DNA of 64,000 nucleotides, from assembly GCF_001426865.1 (NCBI RefSeq), contig NZ_LMFO01000023.1:124001-188000 (forward strand), written 5' to 3'. Made by a program: the position numbers and the translations under genes. How positions within the stretch are numbered: position 1 is the stretch's first letter; every line of letters starts with the position of its first letter. Origin of the DNA: Paenibacillus sp. Root52 (GTDB lineage: Bacteria; Bacillota; Bacilli; Paenibacillales; Paenibacillaceae). Below, piece after piece: positions 36,453-45,761 of the stretch. The notes beneath the pieces were generated by a model. It had not been told where the DNA came from. It saw only the letters and a list, made by a program, of their open reading frames with translations, and searched no databases.

Positions 36453-38906
36453 CTATTTACGCAATTCAGCTGCGAATTGCTCCTCTAGACGAGCAACTAC
36501 GCGAGCATGCACCTCGGTAATTTCCTCATCAGTAAGCGTGCGCTCACGATTGCGATAGACCAGTGCCATGGCTACACTCTTCTTATCTTCACCCAGCTTG
36601 CTGCCTGTGAACACATCGAATACCTGTACCGTCTGTAGCAGTTCACCTGCTGATTCACGAATGGCTTTTATCATGTCACCGGCTTCAATATCTTTGTTTA
36701 CCACGACAGCAATGTCACGCTCCACTGCCGGGAAACGCGGAAGCTCACGATAACGGATATCCGCATCAGCTTCACTGTAGATAGCTTCAAGTCCGATCTC
36801 AGCGATATATACATCATTCAGATCATATTGTTGTTGCAGTTCTGGATGCAATTGACCCATCGTACCGATCAGCTTGCCTTCTTCTCCATTTTTCCCATCC
36901 AAGTATACTGAAGCAGAACGGCCTGGGTGGAATCCTTCAGGGCTGTTCGCTACCAAGCGAATACGTTGCTCTAGACCGAGGTAAGCAAACAGGTTCTCAA
37001 GTGCACCTTTCAGGTCGAAGAAGTCCACTTTCTCTGCCCCTACATTCCACTGCGTAGTTGCACGATTTCCAGTAATCAGCAAGCTAAGAACTGGAATTTC
37101 ATGAGGCTGCTTAGTCAACTGCTCTTCCTCAGTGAAGAAAACACTGCCAACTTCAAATACTGCAAGTGAATCCTGTTTCCGATTCATATTGTATACTGTT
37201 GCATCCAGCATCTGTGGCAACACGCTTGTGCGAAGCACGCTACGGTCTTCACTCATCGGCATCGCCAGCTTCACATACTTACTATCACCTGTAAGTGCAG
37301 GGAATAGGGACGTTTTATCTGGGTGTACGAAGGAATAACTGATCATTTCCTGCCAGCCGCTACCTGCAAGCACGCCACGAATGGTGCGGCGCATTGCTTG
37401 GGAACGAGTGTATGCACCTGGTGTCGTTGGTCCTTCAATAAGTGTCGTAGGAATATTGTCATATCCGTACAGACGAGCAACTTCCTCGAACAAATCAACA
37501 TCTAGTGTGATGTCCCCTCTACGCGTCGGAACCTCAACATCAAGTAAACCCTGTTCAGCGTCGCCACAAGCGAAATGCAACCGAGCAAAGATCGTTTTGA
37601 CCTCAAGCAAGGACAGATCTGTTCCCAGATAACGATTAAGTCTATCGAGAGACAATTGTACGATCCGTTTCTCTGCTGCAACTGCACCAGCTTCTACCGT
37701 ACCTTGATGAACCTCACCTTCAGCATAACGCTGGATTAGCTCAGCAGCACGGTCTAGGGCTGTAATTACTGCACCTGGATCAACTTCTTTTTCAAAACGC
37801 ATGCTTGCTTCGGAACGCAGCCCCAGTTGGCGCGACGTTTTCCGAACTGATCCGCCGTCGAACTTAGCGGACTCCAGCAACAGATTAACCGTTCCTTCCG
37901 ACACTTCGGAATTCTCGCCACCCATTACCCCAGCAATGGCTACTGGTTTCACACCATCCGTAATGATCAACATATGTGGCTCAAGCTTACGCTCTTGACC
38001 ATCAAGCGTTACGATGCTTTCGCCTTCCTTCGCCATCTGCACGTCAATATGACCCTTCTCCAGCTTATCCGCATCGAAGGCGTGCAACGGTTGACCATAT
38101 TCCAGCATGACGTAGTTCGTGATATCAACGATATTGTTGATTGGTCGAACACCCGCTGCCATCAGTCGGTTCTGCATCCAGAGCGGGGAAGCTCCCAGCT
38201 TAATGCCTGTAATATAACGAGCCGCGTAATGAGCGCATTGCTCTGTAGCTGTAATTTCAACGGAGATATGATTCGCAGCAGCATCGCCAATCTCAACGAG
38301 CTGTTGCTTCGGATCTGGTAAGTTTACTTCACGTCCCAGAATCGCGCCTACTTCATAAGCTGCACCACGCATACTCAGACAGTCAGAACGGTTCGGGGTC
38401 AGATCCAATTCAAGCACATGATCATCCAATCCAAGTACCTGGCTGATTGGTGTTCCGATTTCCGTTTGCTCTGGTAACACGAGAATACCTTCCTGCTGAT
38501 CCTTAGGAAGCAACTTGTCGTTCATGCCCAGCTCTTTTGCCGAGCAGATCATACCAAGGGAAACTACACCGCGCAGCTTCGCCTTTTTGATATCAAACCC
38601 ACCAGGAAGCTTCGCGCCAACAAGAGCTACAGCTACTTTTTGGCCTGCATCCACATTTTTCGCGCCACATACGATCTGTAGGTCTTCTTCTTGTCCTGCA
38701 TCAATAATACATACGTTTAATTTGTCCGCATCCGGGTGCTTTTCCTTGCTCTTTACGTAACCTACAACAACTTTATTTACGCCCTGATTCCGGTTCTCTA
38801 CTACATCAATCTCAATACCCGCCCGGGTGATCTTCTCAGCCAATTCCTGTGGCGTCGCACCTTCTAGGGAAATATAATCAGACAGCCAATCTGTCGATAC
38901 TCTCAT
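36453..38906 (-). CDS. pheT: Phenylalanyl-tRNA synthetase beta subunit
   Basis: 817 residues, the usual length of the bacterial beta chain; AAAGGAAG before the ATG. Order of domains: start MRVSTDWLSDY, OB-fold tRNA-binding domain (residues 40-150), B3/B4 editing domain (NRSDCLSMRGAAYEVGA), B5 domain, catalytic-like core, and the C-terminal FDX-ACB anticodon-binding domain (RYRELPRFPAVERDIAVVV). Forms the alpha2-beta2 enzyme with PheS, 100 bases upstream. Controlled by the T-box before pheS. Confidence 0.96.
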   Translation of the reverse strand: MRVSTDWLSDYISLEGATPQELAEKITRAGIEIDVVENRNQGVNKVVVGYVKSKEKHPDADKLNVCIIDAGQEEDLQIVCGAKNVDAGQKVAVALVGAKLPGGFDIKKAKLRGVVSLGMICSAKELGMNDKLLPKDQQEGILVLPEQTEIGTPISQVLGLDDHVLELDLTPNRSDCLSMRGAAYEVGAILGREVNLPDPKQQLVEIGDAAANHISVEITATEQCAHYAARYITGIKLGASPLWMQNRLMAAGVRPINNIVDITNYVMLEYGQPLHAFDADKLEKGHIDVQMAKEGESIVTLDGQERKLEPHMLIITDGVKPVAIAGVMGGENSEVSEGTVNLLLESAKFDGGSVRKTSRQLGLRSEASMRFEKEVDPGAVITALDRAAELIQRYAEGEVHQGTVEAGAVAAEKRIVQLSLDRLNRYLGTDLSLLEVKTIFARLHFACGDAEQGLLDVEVPTRRGDITLDVDLFEEVARLYGYDNIPTTLIEGPTTPGAYTRSQAMRRTIRGVLAGSGWQEMISYSFVHPDKTSLFPALTGDSKYVKLAMPMSEDRSVLRTSVLPQMLDATVYNMNRKQDSLAVFEVGSVFFTEEEQLTKQPHEIPVLSLLITGNRATTQWNVGAEKVDFFDLKGALENLFAYLGLEQRIRLVANSPEGFHPGRSASVYLDGKNGEEGKLIGTMGQLHPELQQQYDLNDVYIAEIGLEAIYSEADADIRYRELPRFPAVERDIAVVVNKDIEAGDMIKAIRESAGELLQTVQVFDVFTGSKLGEDKKSVAMALVYRNRERTLTDEEITEVHARVVARLEEQFAAELRK

Positions 38907-39005
38907 GGACGTTCACTTCCTTTATCTATAAATTAGTGTTTGGCGCTCAATGCTCGGTACGCCCATCTTCATTGAATTCTTCATATGCCGCATATACTTT
39001 TAAGA

Positions 39006-40040
39006 TTATAGCCGTCCGAATTGCTTGAGGAATGCCATATCACTGTTATAGAAATGACGGATATCGTCGATGCCATACTTCAGCATGGCAATACGCTCAA
39101 CACCCATACCAAACGCGAATCCGCTATACTTCTCAGGATCGTAACCACCCATTTCTAATACTTTCGGGTGAACCATACCACCGCCAAGAATTTCAAGCCA
39201 TCCTGTTTGTTTACATACACGACAGCCGCTGCCGCCGCATTGTACACACGTTACATCCACCTCGGCACTTGGCTCAGTGAATGGGAAGAAGCTTGGGCGC
39301 AGACGAATTTCGGTGTGAGCACCGAACATTTCACGTACGAATTGCAGCAGTGTTCCCTTCAGATCGCTCATACGAATGTTCTCGCTAATTACGAGACCTT
39401 CGACTTGATTGAATTGGAAGGAATGCGTTGCATCATCATCATCTCGGCGGTACACCTTACCTGGGCAGATGACTTTGACAGGAACCTCACCCTTCATGCT
39501 CTGCATCGTCCGCACCTGAACAGGCGATGTATGAGTACGCATCAGCAAGTCTTCTGTAACGTAGAAGGAGTCTTGCATATCACGTGCTGGGTGATTCTTA
39601 GGCAGATTCAAAGCCTCGAAGTTGTAATAGTCCATCTCTACCTCGGGTCCTTCTGCTACACGGTAACCCATTCCGATGAAAATATCTTCAATCTCCTGCA
39701 CCACTTTAGTCAGAGGGTGTAATCCACCTTGACGTCCGCGACGTCCTGGAAGAGTGACGTCAATTTTCTCTGATTGCAGACGCTTCGCTGTCTCTTCCTT
39801 TTGGAACTGAATTTGCTTGCTGTCGATGACTTCCTCAATCGCACTACGTACATCATTCGCAACCTGCCCAATGACTGGACGTTCCTCTGCACTTAATGCA
39901 CCCATACCGCGCAAAATCTCAGTCAATGCACCCTTTTTCCCTAAATACTTTACACGCAGATCACCCAGCGTCTGTGGATCGTTCACGCCAGACAACTGTT
40001 CCAACGCTTCGATCTTCAATGCCTCTAAACGTTCTTTCAT
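39006..40040 (-). CDS. pheS: Phenylalanyl-tRNA synthetase alpha subunit
   Basis: 344 residues; AAAAAGGGGG before the ATG. N-terminal coiled coil (residues 1-90), then the class II catalytic domain with motif 2 ([20 protein letters not shown]) and motif 3 ([16 protein letters not shown]). The zinc-like [16 protein letters not shown] insert near residue 265 is normal for this family. Charges tRNA-Phe together with PheT. First gene behind the T-box. Confidence 0.97.
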   Translation of the reverse strand: MKERLEALKIEALEQLSGVNDPQTLGDLRVKYLGKKGALTEILRGMGALSAEERPVIGQVANDVRSAIEEVIDSKQIQFQKEETAKRLQSEKIDVTLPGRRGRQGGLHPLTKVVQEIEDIFIGMGYRVAEGPEVEMDYYNFEALNLPKNHPARDMQDSFYVTEDLLMRTHTSPVQVRTMQSMKGEVPVKVICPGKVYRRDDDDATHSFQFNQVEGLVISENIRMSDLKGTLLQFVREMFGAHTEIRLRPSFFPFTEPSAEVDVTCVQCGGSGCRVCKQTGWLEILGGGMVHPKVLEMGGYDPEKYSGFAFGMGVERIAMLKYGIDDIRHFYNSDMAFLKQFGRL

Positions 40041-40076
40041 GTGTAAATGCCCCCTTTTTATGGTGTAATTTGCAAC

Positions 40077-40360
40077 AAAAAAAGGCCTTTTCTCCCCAAA
40101 AGGGACGAAAAGACCGTGGTACCACCCTTGTTAGACAGCGATATTGCTTGAAGCTACTGGATTGCAATACGTCTGTCTCACTTTGTACGGAATAACGACC
40201 GTTAACCGTTTACCCCTACTGTCGCAGCACAACGTGCATCATCAAGTTCAGGGAACCGCTTCGGAGTGAATTTCGGCAGCCTTGTTCTACAGAAACGCTC
40301 TCAATCTACGGCGCTTCCTCCCTGTACAGAGGCACTGCTTACTTATCTCCATCATTGCGT
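40077..40360 (-). ncRNA. T-box leader of pheST
   Basis: Minus strand: stem I begins ATGGAGATAAGTA near 40355. The antiterminator core AAGGGTGGTACCACGG is at 40114-40129. The terminator CTTTTCGTCCC TTTT GGGGAGAAAAGG with a T run ends at 40077. The specifier should be a Phe codon; UUC triplets occur in the right part, but I could not fold stem I well enough to pick one. Uncharged tRNA-Phe should turn the operon on. Confidence 0.93.
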
Positions 40361-40442
40361 TTACATGTTAGAAAAACCTATATCAACAACCTTCAAGTAC
40401 GTACAGCCTCTCTTCGAGGCAAGCTGTTGATGATCGTTCATT

Positions 40443-40471
40443 ATTATATTCAATATCGAATGAAATAGCAA
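40443..40471 (-). promoter_or_regulatory. Promoter of pheST
   Basis: TTGCTA and TATAAT (minus strand) with a 17-base spacer, about 80 bases before the T-box. Confidence 0.65.
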
Positions 40472-40624
40472 CCGTTATGCTTCGATATCAGTCGAATATG
40501 TGACAATATGGGCTTACCATTCTGACAACGGAACAAGCTTAAAGGTCGCTGTTATACCTAGACTCTTCACCCTTTAGTCAGGAATACTTCAAAAGATAAC
40601 ATCTTGGCGTTTCATACGTACAGA

Positions 40625-42514
40625 TCAATTCGATTGATACAGTTGCCCCAGCCGCTGCTTAATACGCTGAATTTCCGCAGCTTCCTTCGCTCGTTCCTCT
40701 TCCGGTTCTTGCTTCGTCTGATCCTCGCTATCTCTTGTAGCACTATTCATTGGAGATAACAACTCAGACAGTCGCATCTCCAGACGCAATCGTTCATCAT
40801 CAGAATCTCTGTTCTGTAATGCCGATTCTCTTAGAACATGGGATTGTTCCCAGTCTTCTACCCCACCTTCGAAGTAAATCGCCGTACCATCTGATTTGAG
40901 GTCAAGTAACCGATTGGCAAGCACTTTGGTTAACATTCGATCATGTGAGACTAAAACGAATGCACCAGAAGCCTGTTTTAATACACTTTCCATAACTTCC
41001 TGGGTATCAATGTCGAGATAGTTGGTTGGTTCGTCTAGCACAAGCAGGTTAGCTCCTCCGAAATACAGCCGCAAGAAAGCCACTCTACACTTCTCTCCCA
41101 TACTCAAATCCCCAATTCGCTTGAATACATCTTCTCTAGAAAAGAGGAAACATCCCAAAATCGTACGTGCCGCACTCTGTGTCATGGAAGGCAGGCTAAG
41201 CAAGCTGTCCAGCAATGTCTGCTCTTCTGGAAGTCCTTCGAGTTCTTGCGAAAAGTAACCGATCTTCAGCCCGGGATTCCTTGTCACATCCCCTTTTACC
41301 GGATCAAGCTGTCCGATCATCAGTTTAAGCAATGTCGTCTTCCCCGTACCGTTGGGGCCACGTACAGCCAGACGATCTCCTCGTTCCACTGCAACGTTCA
41401 ATCCATGAAATAGAGGATTCCCTACAGGATAAGCAAACTCAACCTGATTCAATCTTAGGAGCTGGCGTGCACCGAGAGAATTCATATTCAGGTCCATGTT
41501 TAACCGAGTAGCCTCTCGCGGTTTATCCACGCGCTCGTTCTCCAACCGTTCAAGTTGCTTTTGCTTGGCATGGTAACGAGAGATGTTCTTGTTTGCCTTG
41601 GCTTTGTAAAAGCTCTGGGTGATTTTGACCTCAACGTCGGTTGCTGAATTATGCGCTTTATGAAACCACTGTTGATAGTTGCGAATTGTCTCTTCTAATG
41701 CCTTCTTCTCTAATTCTTGTTTACGGTACAGAGCCTCCTGCTCCCGTAATTCCCGTTCTTTATGGCCTTTGTATGCGGTGTACCCACCCTTGTATTTGAC
41801 GAGTTTGTCTGAGTTAAACTCAATGACCCCTGTTGCCACTTCATCAATAAACGTTCGGTCATGTGACACAAACAAGAGTGTGCCTGTATAAGCGGATAGC
41901 CAGCCCTCTAACCAGCGCATGCTTTCTTCGTCCAAGTGGTTCGTTGGCTCATCCAGAATGAGAAACTTCGGTTTACTGACCAATAATCCAGCAAGCCTAG
42001 CTTTTGTCTTTTGTCCACCACTCAAAGAACCATAGGGTCTGCTCCAATGCTCAGACGTTAATCCAAGCCGTGTTAAGACCTTCTCAACCTCAGTCTCCCA
42101 CATATAACCGTTCAATTGCTCGTATTCTTCCATCGCTACCGTGTAGGCTTCCATCCATTGCTGTTCTTCTCCGGCACCGCACGAACTTAAACGTCCTTCC
42201 AGTTCCGCGAGCTTACGCTTGACCTCGTAAATTTGCCCACTCTCCTGACGGACTGCATCCAGCACCTTCATCCCAGGTTCGATCTGAGAGCGTTGGCGCA
42301 TAAATCCCCAGTTCCGCTCTGGTATAGCACGCTCGATCCTTCCTCCGCCCTCTTCTTCCCCTATAATCATGCGCAGCAAAGTCGTTTTGCCACAACCGTT
42401 AGGTCCCAGGATCGCCAGTCTCTCCCCTTCATTAATTTCCAGCTGCAATCCTGTAAACAATTCTATTCCGTTCCATTCCTTAGATACTTCATGTAAGCGC
42501 ACCAATGTCATCAT
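40625..42514 (-). CDS. ABC-F ATPase (ribosome-associated, antibiotic-resistance type layout)
   Basis: 629 residues; ATG at 42514 or 42511, AAGGA nine bases before. Two ABC domains without membrane parts: Walker A GPNGCGKTT (37-45) and GPNGTGKTT (near 385); signatures LSGGQKTKARLAG and the altered LSMGEKCRVAF; Walker B FLILDEPTNHLDEE and LLVLDEPTNYLDI. The linker of about 80 residues between them is charged and helical (WFHKAHNSATDVEVKITQ), the region that reaches the ribosomal P site. A 90-residue coiled C-terminal extension follows. Such proteins either regulate translation or protect ribosomes from antibiotics (Vml/Msr/Lsa groups). The attenuator-like leader favours the protection type; resistance itself is not shown by sequence. 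Confidence 0.85.
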   Translation of the reverse strand: MMTLVRLHEVSKEWNGIELFTGLQLEINEGERLAILGPNGCGKTTLLRMIIGEEEGGGRIERAIPERNWGFMRQRSQIEPGMKVLDAVRQESGQIYEVKRKLAELEGRLSSCGAGEEQQWMEAYTVAMEEYEQLNGYMWETEVEKVLTRLGLTSEHWSRPYGSLSGGQKTKARLAGLLVSKPKFLILDEPTNHLDEESMRWLEGWLSAYTGTLLFVSHDRTFIDEVATGVIEFNSDKLVKYKGGYTAYKGHKERELREQEALYRKQELEKKALEETIRNYQQWFHKAHNSATDVEVKITQSFYKAKANKNISRYHAKQKQLERLENERVDKPREATRLNMDLNMNSLGARQLLRLNQVEFAYPVGNPLFHGLNVAVERGDRLAVRGPNGTGKTTLLKLMIGQLDPVKGDVTRNPGLKIGYFSQELEGLPEEQTLLDSLLSLPSMTQSAARTILGCFLFSREDVFKRIGDLSMGEKCRVAFLRLYFGGANLLVLDEPTNYLDIDTQEVMESVLKQASGAFVLVSHDRMLTKVLANRLLDLKSDGTAIYFEGGVEDWEQSHVLRESALQNRDSDDERLRLEMRLSELLSPMNSATRDSEDQTKQEPEEERAKEAAEIQRIKQRLGQLYQSN

Positions 42515-42588
42515 GAGGCCTCATCCTTCCCGCTTCCAAAATAGGTTGTGCGGTCATTGTAGGAAATGCAATCACCTTATTTCCTAAC

Positions 42589-42618
42589 AAAAAAACCGCT
42601 GGCATCAGCCGGCGGTTG
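42589..42618 (-). terminator. Attenuator-type terminator before the ABC-F gene
   Basis: Minus strand: AACCGC C GGC TGAT GCC A GCGGTT followed by seven T, 75 bases before the ABC-F start codon and inside the transcript that begins near 42888. Its position inside the leader means transcription must pass it to express the gene. Confidence 0.75.
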
Positions 42619-42888
42619 GGCAATTCAGGATTGGAAAAAGCATCACAAAACAGGCAAAAGATATCCCCAAGTATAAGCAAATAAACCCACACATCGGGTA
42701 TGGCCATCTAGCCTACTTGCACTACACTTGATCCCATTGCTGAATTTGGACACACGGATCCCCTCATTGCTCAGCCGGACTGGCTGACTGCGTCATCAAT
42801 AAACGTCTGCAGTTAACTTGGGTTCAGTTCATGTGTCTTACTTCATGGGACGTATGGTTACCTCTCATTCATGTGTAGTATCAATTTC
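42619..42888 (-). promoter_or_regulatory. Regulatory leader of the ABC-F gene with short ORFs
   Basis: About 270 bases before the terminator. A hairpin TCAGCC/GGCTGA (42782-42787 with 42771-42776) repeats the 8-base TCAGCCGG also found inside the terminator (42605-42612), so the upstream TCAGCC could pair with either GGCTGA. Short frames lie in series: MTQSASPAEQ (42764-42796), a GTG-started 15-mer (42708-42755) with GAGGGG before it, and a frame beginning MAIPDVWVYLL at 42707 that crosses the terminator. The layout suits ribosome-mediated attenuation, as known for B. subtilis vmlR. Confidence 0.55.
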
Positions 42889-42894
42889 TCTGTT

Positions 42895-42922
42895 ATTGTA
42901 ACAGATGTTGGTAAAAAATCAA
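42895..42922 (-). promoter_or_regulatory. Promoter of the ABC-F transcript
   Basis: TTGATT and TACAAT (minus strand) with a 16-base spacer, nearly 400 bases before the coding start. Confidence 0.6.
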
Positions 42923-42969
42923 AGGTAGCATCGTGATCATTCTCCAGATCCTAATCGGAACTGAACCCG

Positions 42970-42999
42970 CAAAAAAACCCTTGCTATACAGCAAGGGTT
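42970..42999 (-). terminator. Terminator after tRNA-Gly
   Basis: AACCCTTGC/GCAAGGGTT stem with a 6-base loop and seven T on the minus strand. Confidence 0.85.
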
Positions 43000-43014
43000 T
43001 TAAGCATTCGGTTA

Positions 43015-43085
43015 AGCGGGTGATGGGAATCGAACCCACGCTATTAGCTTGGAAGGCTAAAGTTCTACCATTGAACTACACCCGC
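43015..43085 (-). tRNA. tRNA-Gly (anticodon UCC)
   Basis: Minus strand, 71 bases. Acceptor GCGGGTG/CACCCGC, D-loop AGTTCAATGGTAGAAC, anticodon stem TTAGC/GCTAA around CTTCCAA (anticodon TCC), T-loop GGGTTCGATTCCC. The discriminator base is T and CCA is not encoded. A terminator follows directly, so it is a single-tRNA unit. Confidence 0.97.
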
Positions 43086-43298
43086 ATGATCAGTTTCAAA
43101 CCAATGTTCTGATGATATATCAGTCGTATAAACGATCTAAGGAAAATATCCTTAAATATGTTAAGCAATTAACAATAATTTTACAATAATAATATAGCAT
43201 GAAGCAACAATGATGTGCAACTCTTATTTCCGTTCAACGAATCATTTACATCCAAAAAAAAGACAGAAGCGCCTGAACGCTCCTGTCCTCTCTGTGTT

Positions 43299-45428
43299 TT
43301 ATCCTGCTGGTTTATCAACATCTCGTAGAAACTTCGTCTCGAAATCCGATGGCAAGATTGGTTTGCTGAAAAAGTATCCCTGCGCTTCATGACAATGCTG
43401 ATCACGTAGAAATACGAGCTGTTCCTCATTCTCTACCCCTTCAGCTGTAACCTTCAACTGTAGATGGTGCGCCATCGATGTAATTGTGGATACAATCGCT
43501 GCATTGTTGCGATCCTCCATCACTTCATTCACGAAAGAACGATCAATTTTGAGTCGGTCAATTGGCAAATCCTTCAGATAGTGAAGAGAGCTATATCCTG
43601 TGCCAAAGTCATCAATACTGATATGAACACCAATCTCTTTAATTTTGCGTAACTGCTCAAATGCACGATCTTTATCAAATGTCATACTTTCTGTAATTTC
43701 AAGTTCAAGCCACGCTGGCTCCAGACCCGTTTCATTAAGTATTCCACTAATATTGTCCAGCAAATGGGAGTGTCTAAACTGTCTCATCGACAGGTTCACG
43801 GATACACATAATTTACGATAACCCGCTTCTTGCCAGATTTTATTTTGTTTACATGCCTGACGTAGCACCCATTCACCCAACGGAACAATTAAGCCGCTCT
43901 CTTCCGCAAGTGGAATAAATTCTGCAGGGGATATCGACCCTCTCTGCGGATGCTGCCAGCGTACTAGTGCCTCCATACCTACGACAAGTCCACTCGCAAG
44001 GTTTACTTGTGGTTGGTACATTAGATAGAACTGTCCACGATCTAGCGCTTTACGCAGGTCGTTCTCCAGTTGAAGACGCTCTTGAGCCTTCATCTGCATG
44101 GCATGAGCGTAACGATTCAACTCCAGCCCCTGTTCCTTCGCATTATGCAGCGCCGTGTCTGCATTCTGAATGATCTCCTCAGGTGACTCACCATCATGAG
44201 GGAAGATAGCCATACCAATCCCTAATGTAAGATGATATTCATTGCCATCAACCATGACCGGTTTTTCGAAAAGTTGCAAAATGGATCTTGTACGGCGCAA
44301 AGCCGTATCCGTTGTATAGAAATCCGTCATAGCAATGACGAATTCGTCTCTTCCCAGACCAAATACTTCTTCACAAGGCAGAGAGGAGTGCTTCAAACGT
44401 TGTCCTACCTGATGTAGAACTCGATTGGCTGCCTGTTGACCAAGTGAATCATTAATGGTTTTGAAGCGATTGATATTAAGCACCAATACCCCTACAAGCT
44501 GTTCCTGGACTACCGCTTCGTCCATCATCGCTTTCAGTCTCTGAGAGAGACGTCGGCGGTTAGGAAGTCCGGTCACATCTTCATGATGGGCAATGTAATT
44601 CATCCGCGCTTCAGCAGCCTGCTGTTTGAGGAACGGTGTATCGACCACAGAGGTGTATAACCCTTTTTGAATGAAATAGTACCCAATACAATTACTCAAC
44701 AAACCCATTAACAGGTTGATATCATTAACCATTGTTGCAGAAACCCAGTAACATTCGGCAAATAGAAAACTCAGCGTTCCATACAGAATATAAGGAAGGT
44801 CTCCATCTTTATTTTTCTTCCACTTATAAAATAAAACGATAGCGGATACGCCATATAAGACGCCTACCAAAAAGTGAAACTGCGTAAATGTATAGCTGAG
44901 CATATCTTCTTCAAGCAGTTTAGGTAATCCGCTCCAATTTTGAATTCCCAAAGTGTACAGAATAACAAATCCGCCAAGTGTTCCACTAAACAGCAAGAAT
45001 TTGCGTGGTAATGCAATTTCCTTTTCGCTCACTGTATAAATGAACAATAATCCTACCGCACAGATTACTGATCCGAGTGTCATCATTTTCAACGAAAGCT
45101 CCGATTCAATCATCGCACCATTCGGAATTTCTTCGGCAAATAGAACGATATGAACCAGTTGAAACAGACCCACTAACAAAAATAAGGTGGTCAGTAAAAC
45201 CCTGCGTAGGGTTAATTTGGGCGTTTGGAACAAGAGGCTTTGATTGTAAATCCCAATACATGCTGCCGCTGCAGCAAAACCACTCAAAAGCATTAAAACC
45301 GGATAACCTGATATGATCAGATCAGAGCTTGTAGAGGAACGAAACCATTGACTAACAATGTAAAGCAATAAGCCACATACCAGGGCCAAAATAACTACTT
45401 TTCTCTGATCTTGCAGTTTAACCTTCAT
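43299..45428 (-). CDS. Membrane GGDEF-EAL protein with degenerate GGDEF, intact EAL
   Basis: 709 residues; GGAAGGA before the ATG. Residues 1-255 hold about eight membrane segments of the MASE kind. A GGDEF domain (about 275-440) follows, with the active-site motif changed to GRDEF at 359-363. The EAL domain (about 450-700) has EALVRW at 486-491, NLSMRQF, IDDFGTGYSSL and EAQGYFFSKPI. The EAL part looks catalytically complete, so the net activity should be breakdown of cyclic di-GMP at the membrane, with the GGDEF part perhaps a GTP sensor. No c-di-GMP riboswitch was found in its leader. Confidence 0.88.
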   Translation of the reverse strand: MKVKLQDQRKVVILALVCGLLLYIVSQWFRSSTSSDLIISGYPVLMLLSGFAAAAACIGIYNQSLLFQTPKLTLRRVLLTTLFLLVGLFQLVHIVLFAEEIPNGAMIESELSLKMMTLGSVICAVGLLFIYTVSEKEIALPRKFLLFSGTLGGFVILYTLGIQNWSGLPKLLEEDMLSYTFTQFHFLVGVLYGVSAIVLFYKWKKNKDGDLPYILYGTLSFLFAECYWVSATMVNDINLLMGLLSNCIGYYFIQKGLYTSVVDTPFLKQQAAEARMNYIAHHEDVTGLPNRRRLSQRLKAMMDEAVVQEQLVGVLVLNINRFKTINDSLGQQAANRVLHQVGQRLKHSSLPCEEVFGLGRDEFVIAMTDFYTTDTALRRTRSILQLFEKPVMVDGNEYHLTLGIGMAIFPHDGESPEEIIQNADTALHNAKEQGLELNRYAHAMQMKAQERLQLENDLRKALDRGQFYLMYQPQVNLASGLVVGMEALVRWQHPQRGSISPAEFIPLAEESGLIVPLGEWVLRQACKQNKIWQEAGYRKLCVSVNLSMRQFRHSHLLDNISGILNETGLEPAWLELEITESMTFDKDRAFEQLRKIKEIGVHISIDDFGTGYSSLHYLKDLPIDRLKIDRSFVNEVMEDRNNAAIVSTITSMAHHLQLKVTAEGVENEEQLVFLRDQHCHEAQGYFFSKPILPSDFETKFLRDVDKPAG

Positions 45429-45674
45429 GCATACTTTTCCTTCCCGGGGTCACCTATCCTGAATAACGTTTCCTCATCTGTGATGGTCTTTCTGAAATTT
45501 TCAAAAGTTACATCATTCGACATTTATTTATTTTACCAACGTTCAAATTACATGCTTCAACATGCTGTCTGGTACATAATAACATTTATATCCGCAGACG
45601 TGAACAAAAAAATAATCGTATATAGGAATAATTATTCATGACTCATCGAGAAACAAGGTACTTAGAACTAAAAA

Positions 45675-45702
45675 AACACGCTCTCCATAGAGAGAACGTG
45701 TT
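45675..45702. terminator. Terminator after the aldolase-like gene
   Basis: AACACGCTCTC/GAGAACGTGTT stem with T runs on both strands. The 45429-45761 gap holds this and the next hairpin, and no gene. Confidence 0.7.
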
Positions 45703-45716
45703 TTTGTGAGTTTAGC

Positions 45717-45742
45717 AACAGTCCATTGGACTGTTTTTTATG
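45717..45742 (+). terminator. Second hairpin, T run on the plus strand
   Basis: AACAGTCC ATT GGACTGTT followed by TTTT, directly at the 3' end of the aldolase-like gene; a terminator in the plus direction only. Confidence 0.5.
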
Positions 45743-45761
45743 CATTTATGCATGTTTATGC

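Noticed and set aside
45429-45760. c-di-GMP riboswitch in front of the GGDEF/EAL gene
   Set aside because: No GEMM-I or GEMM-II core seen in the upstream region; only terminator hairpins and a plain leader.
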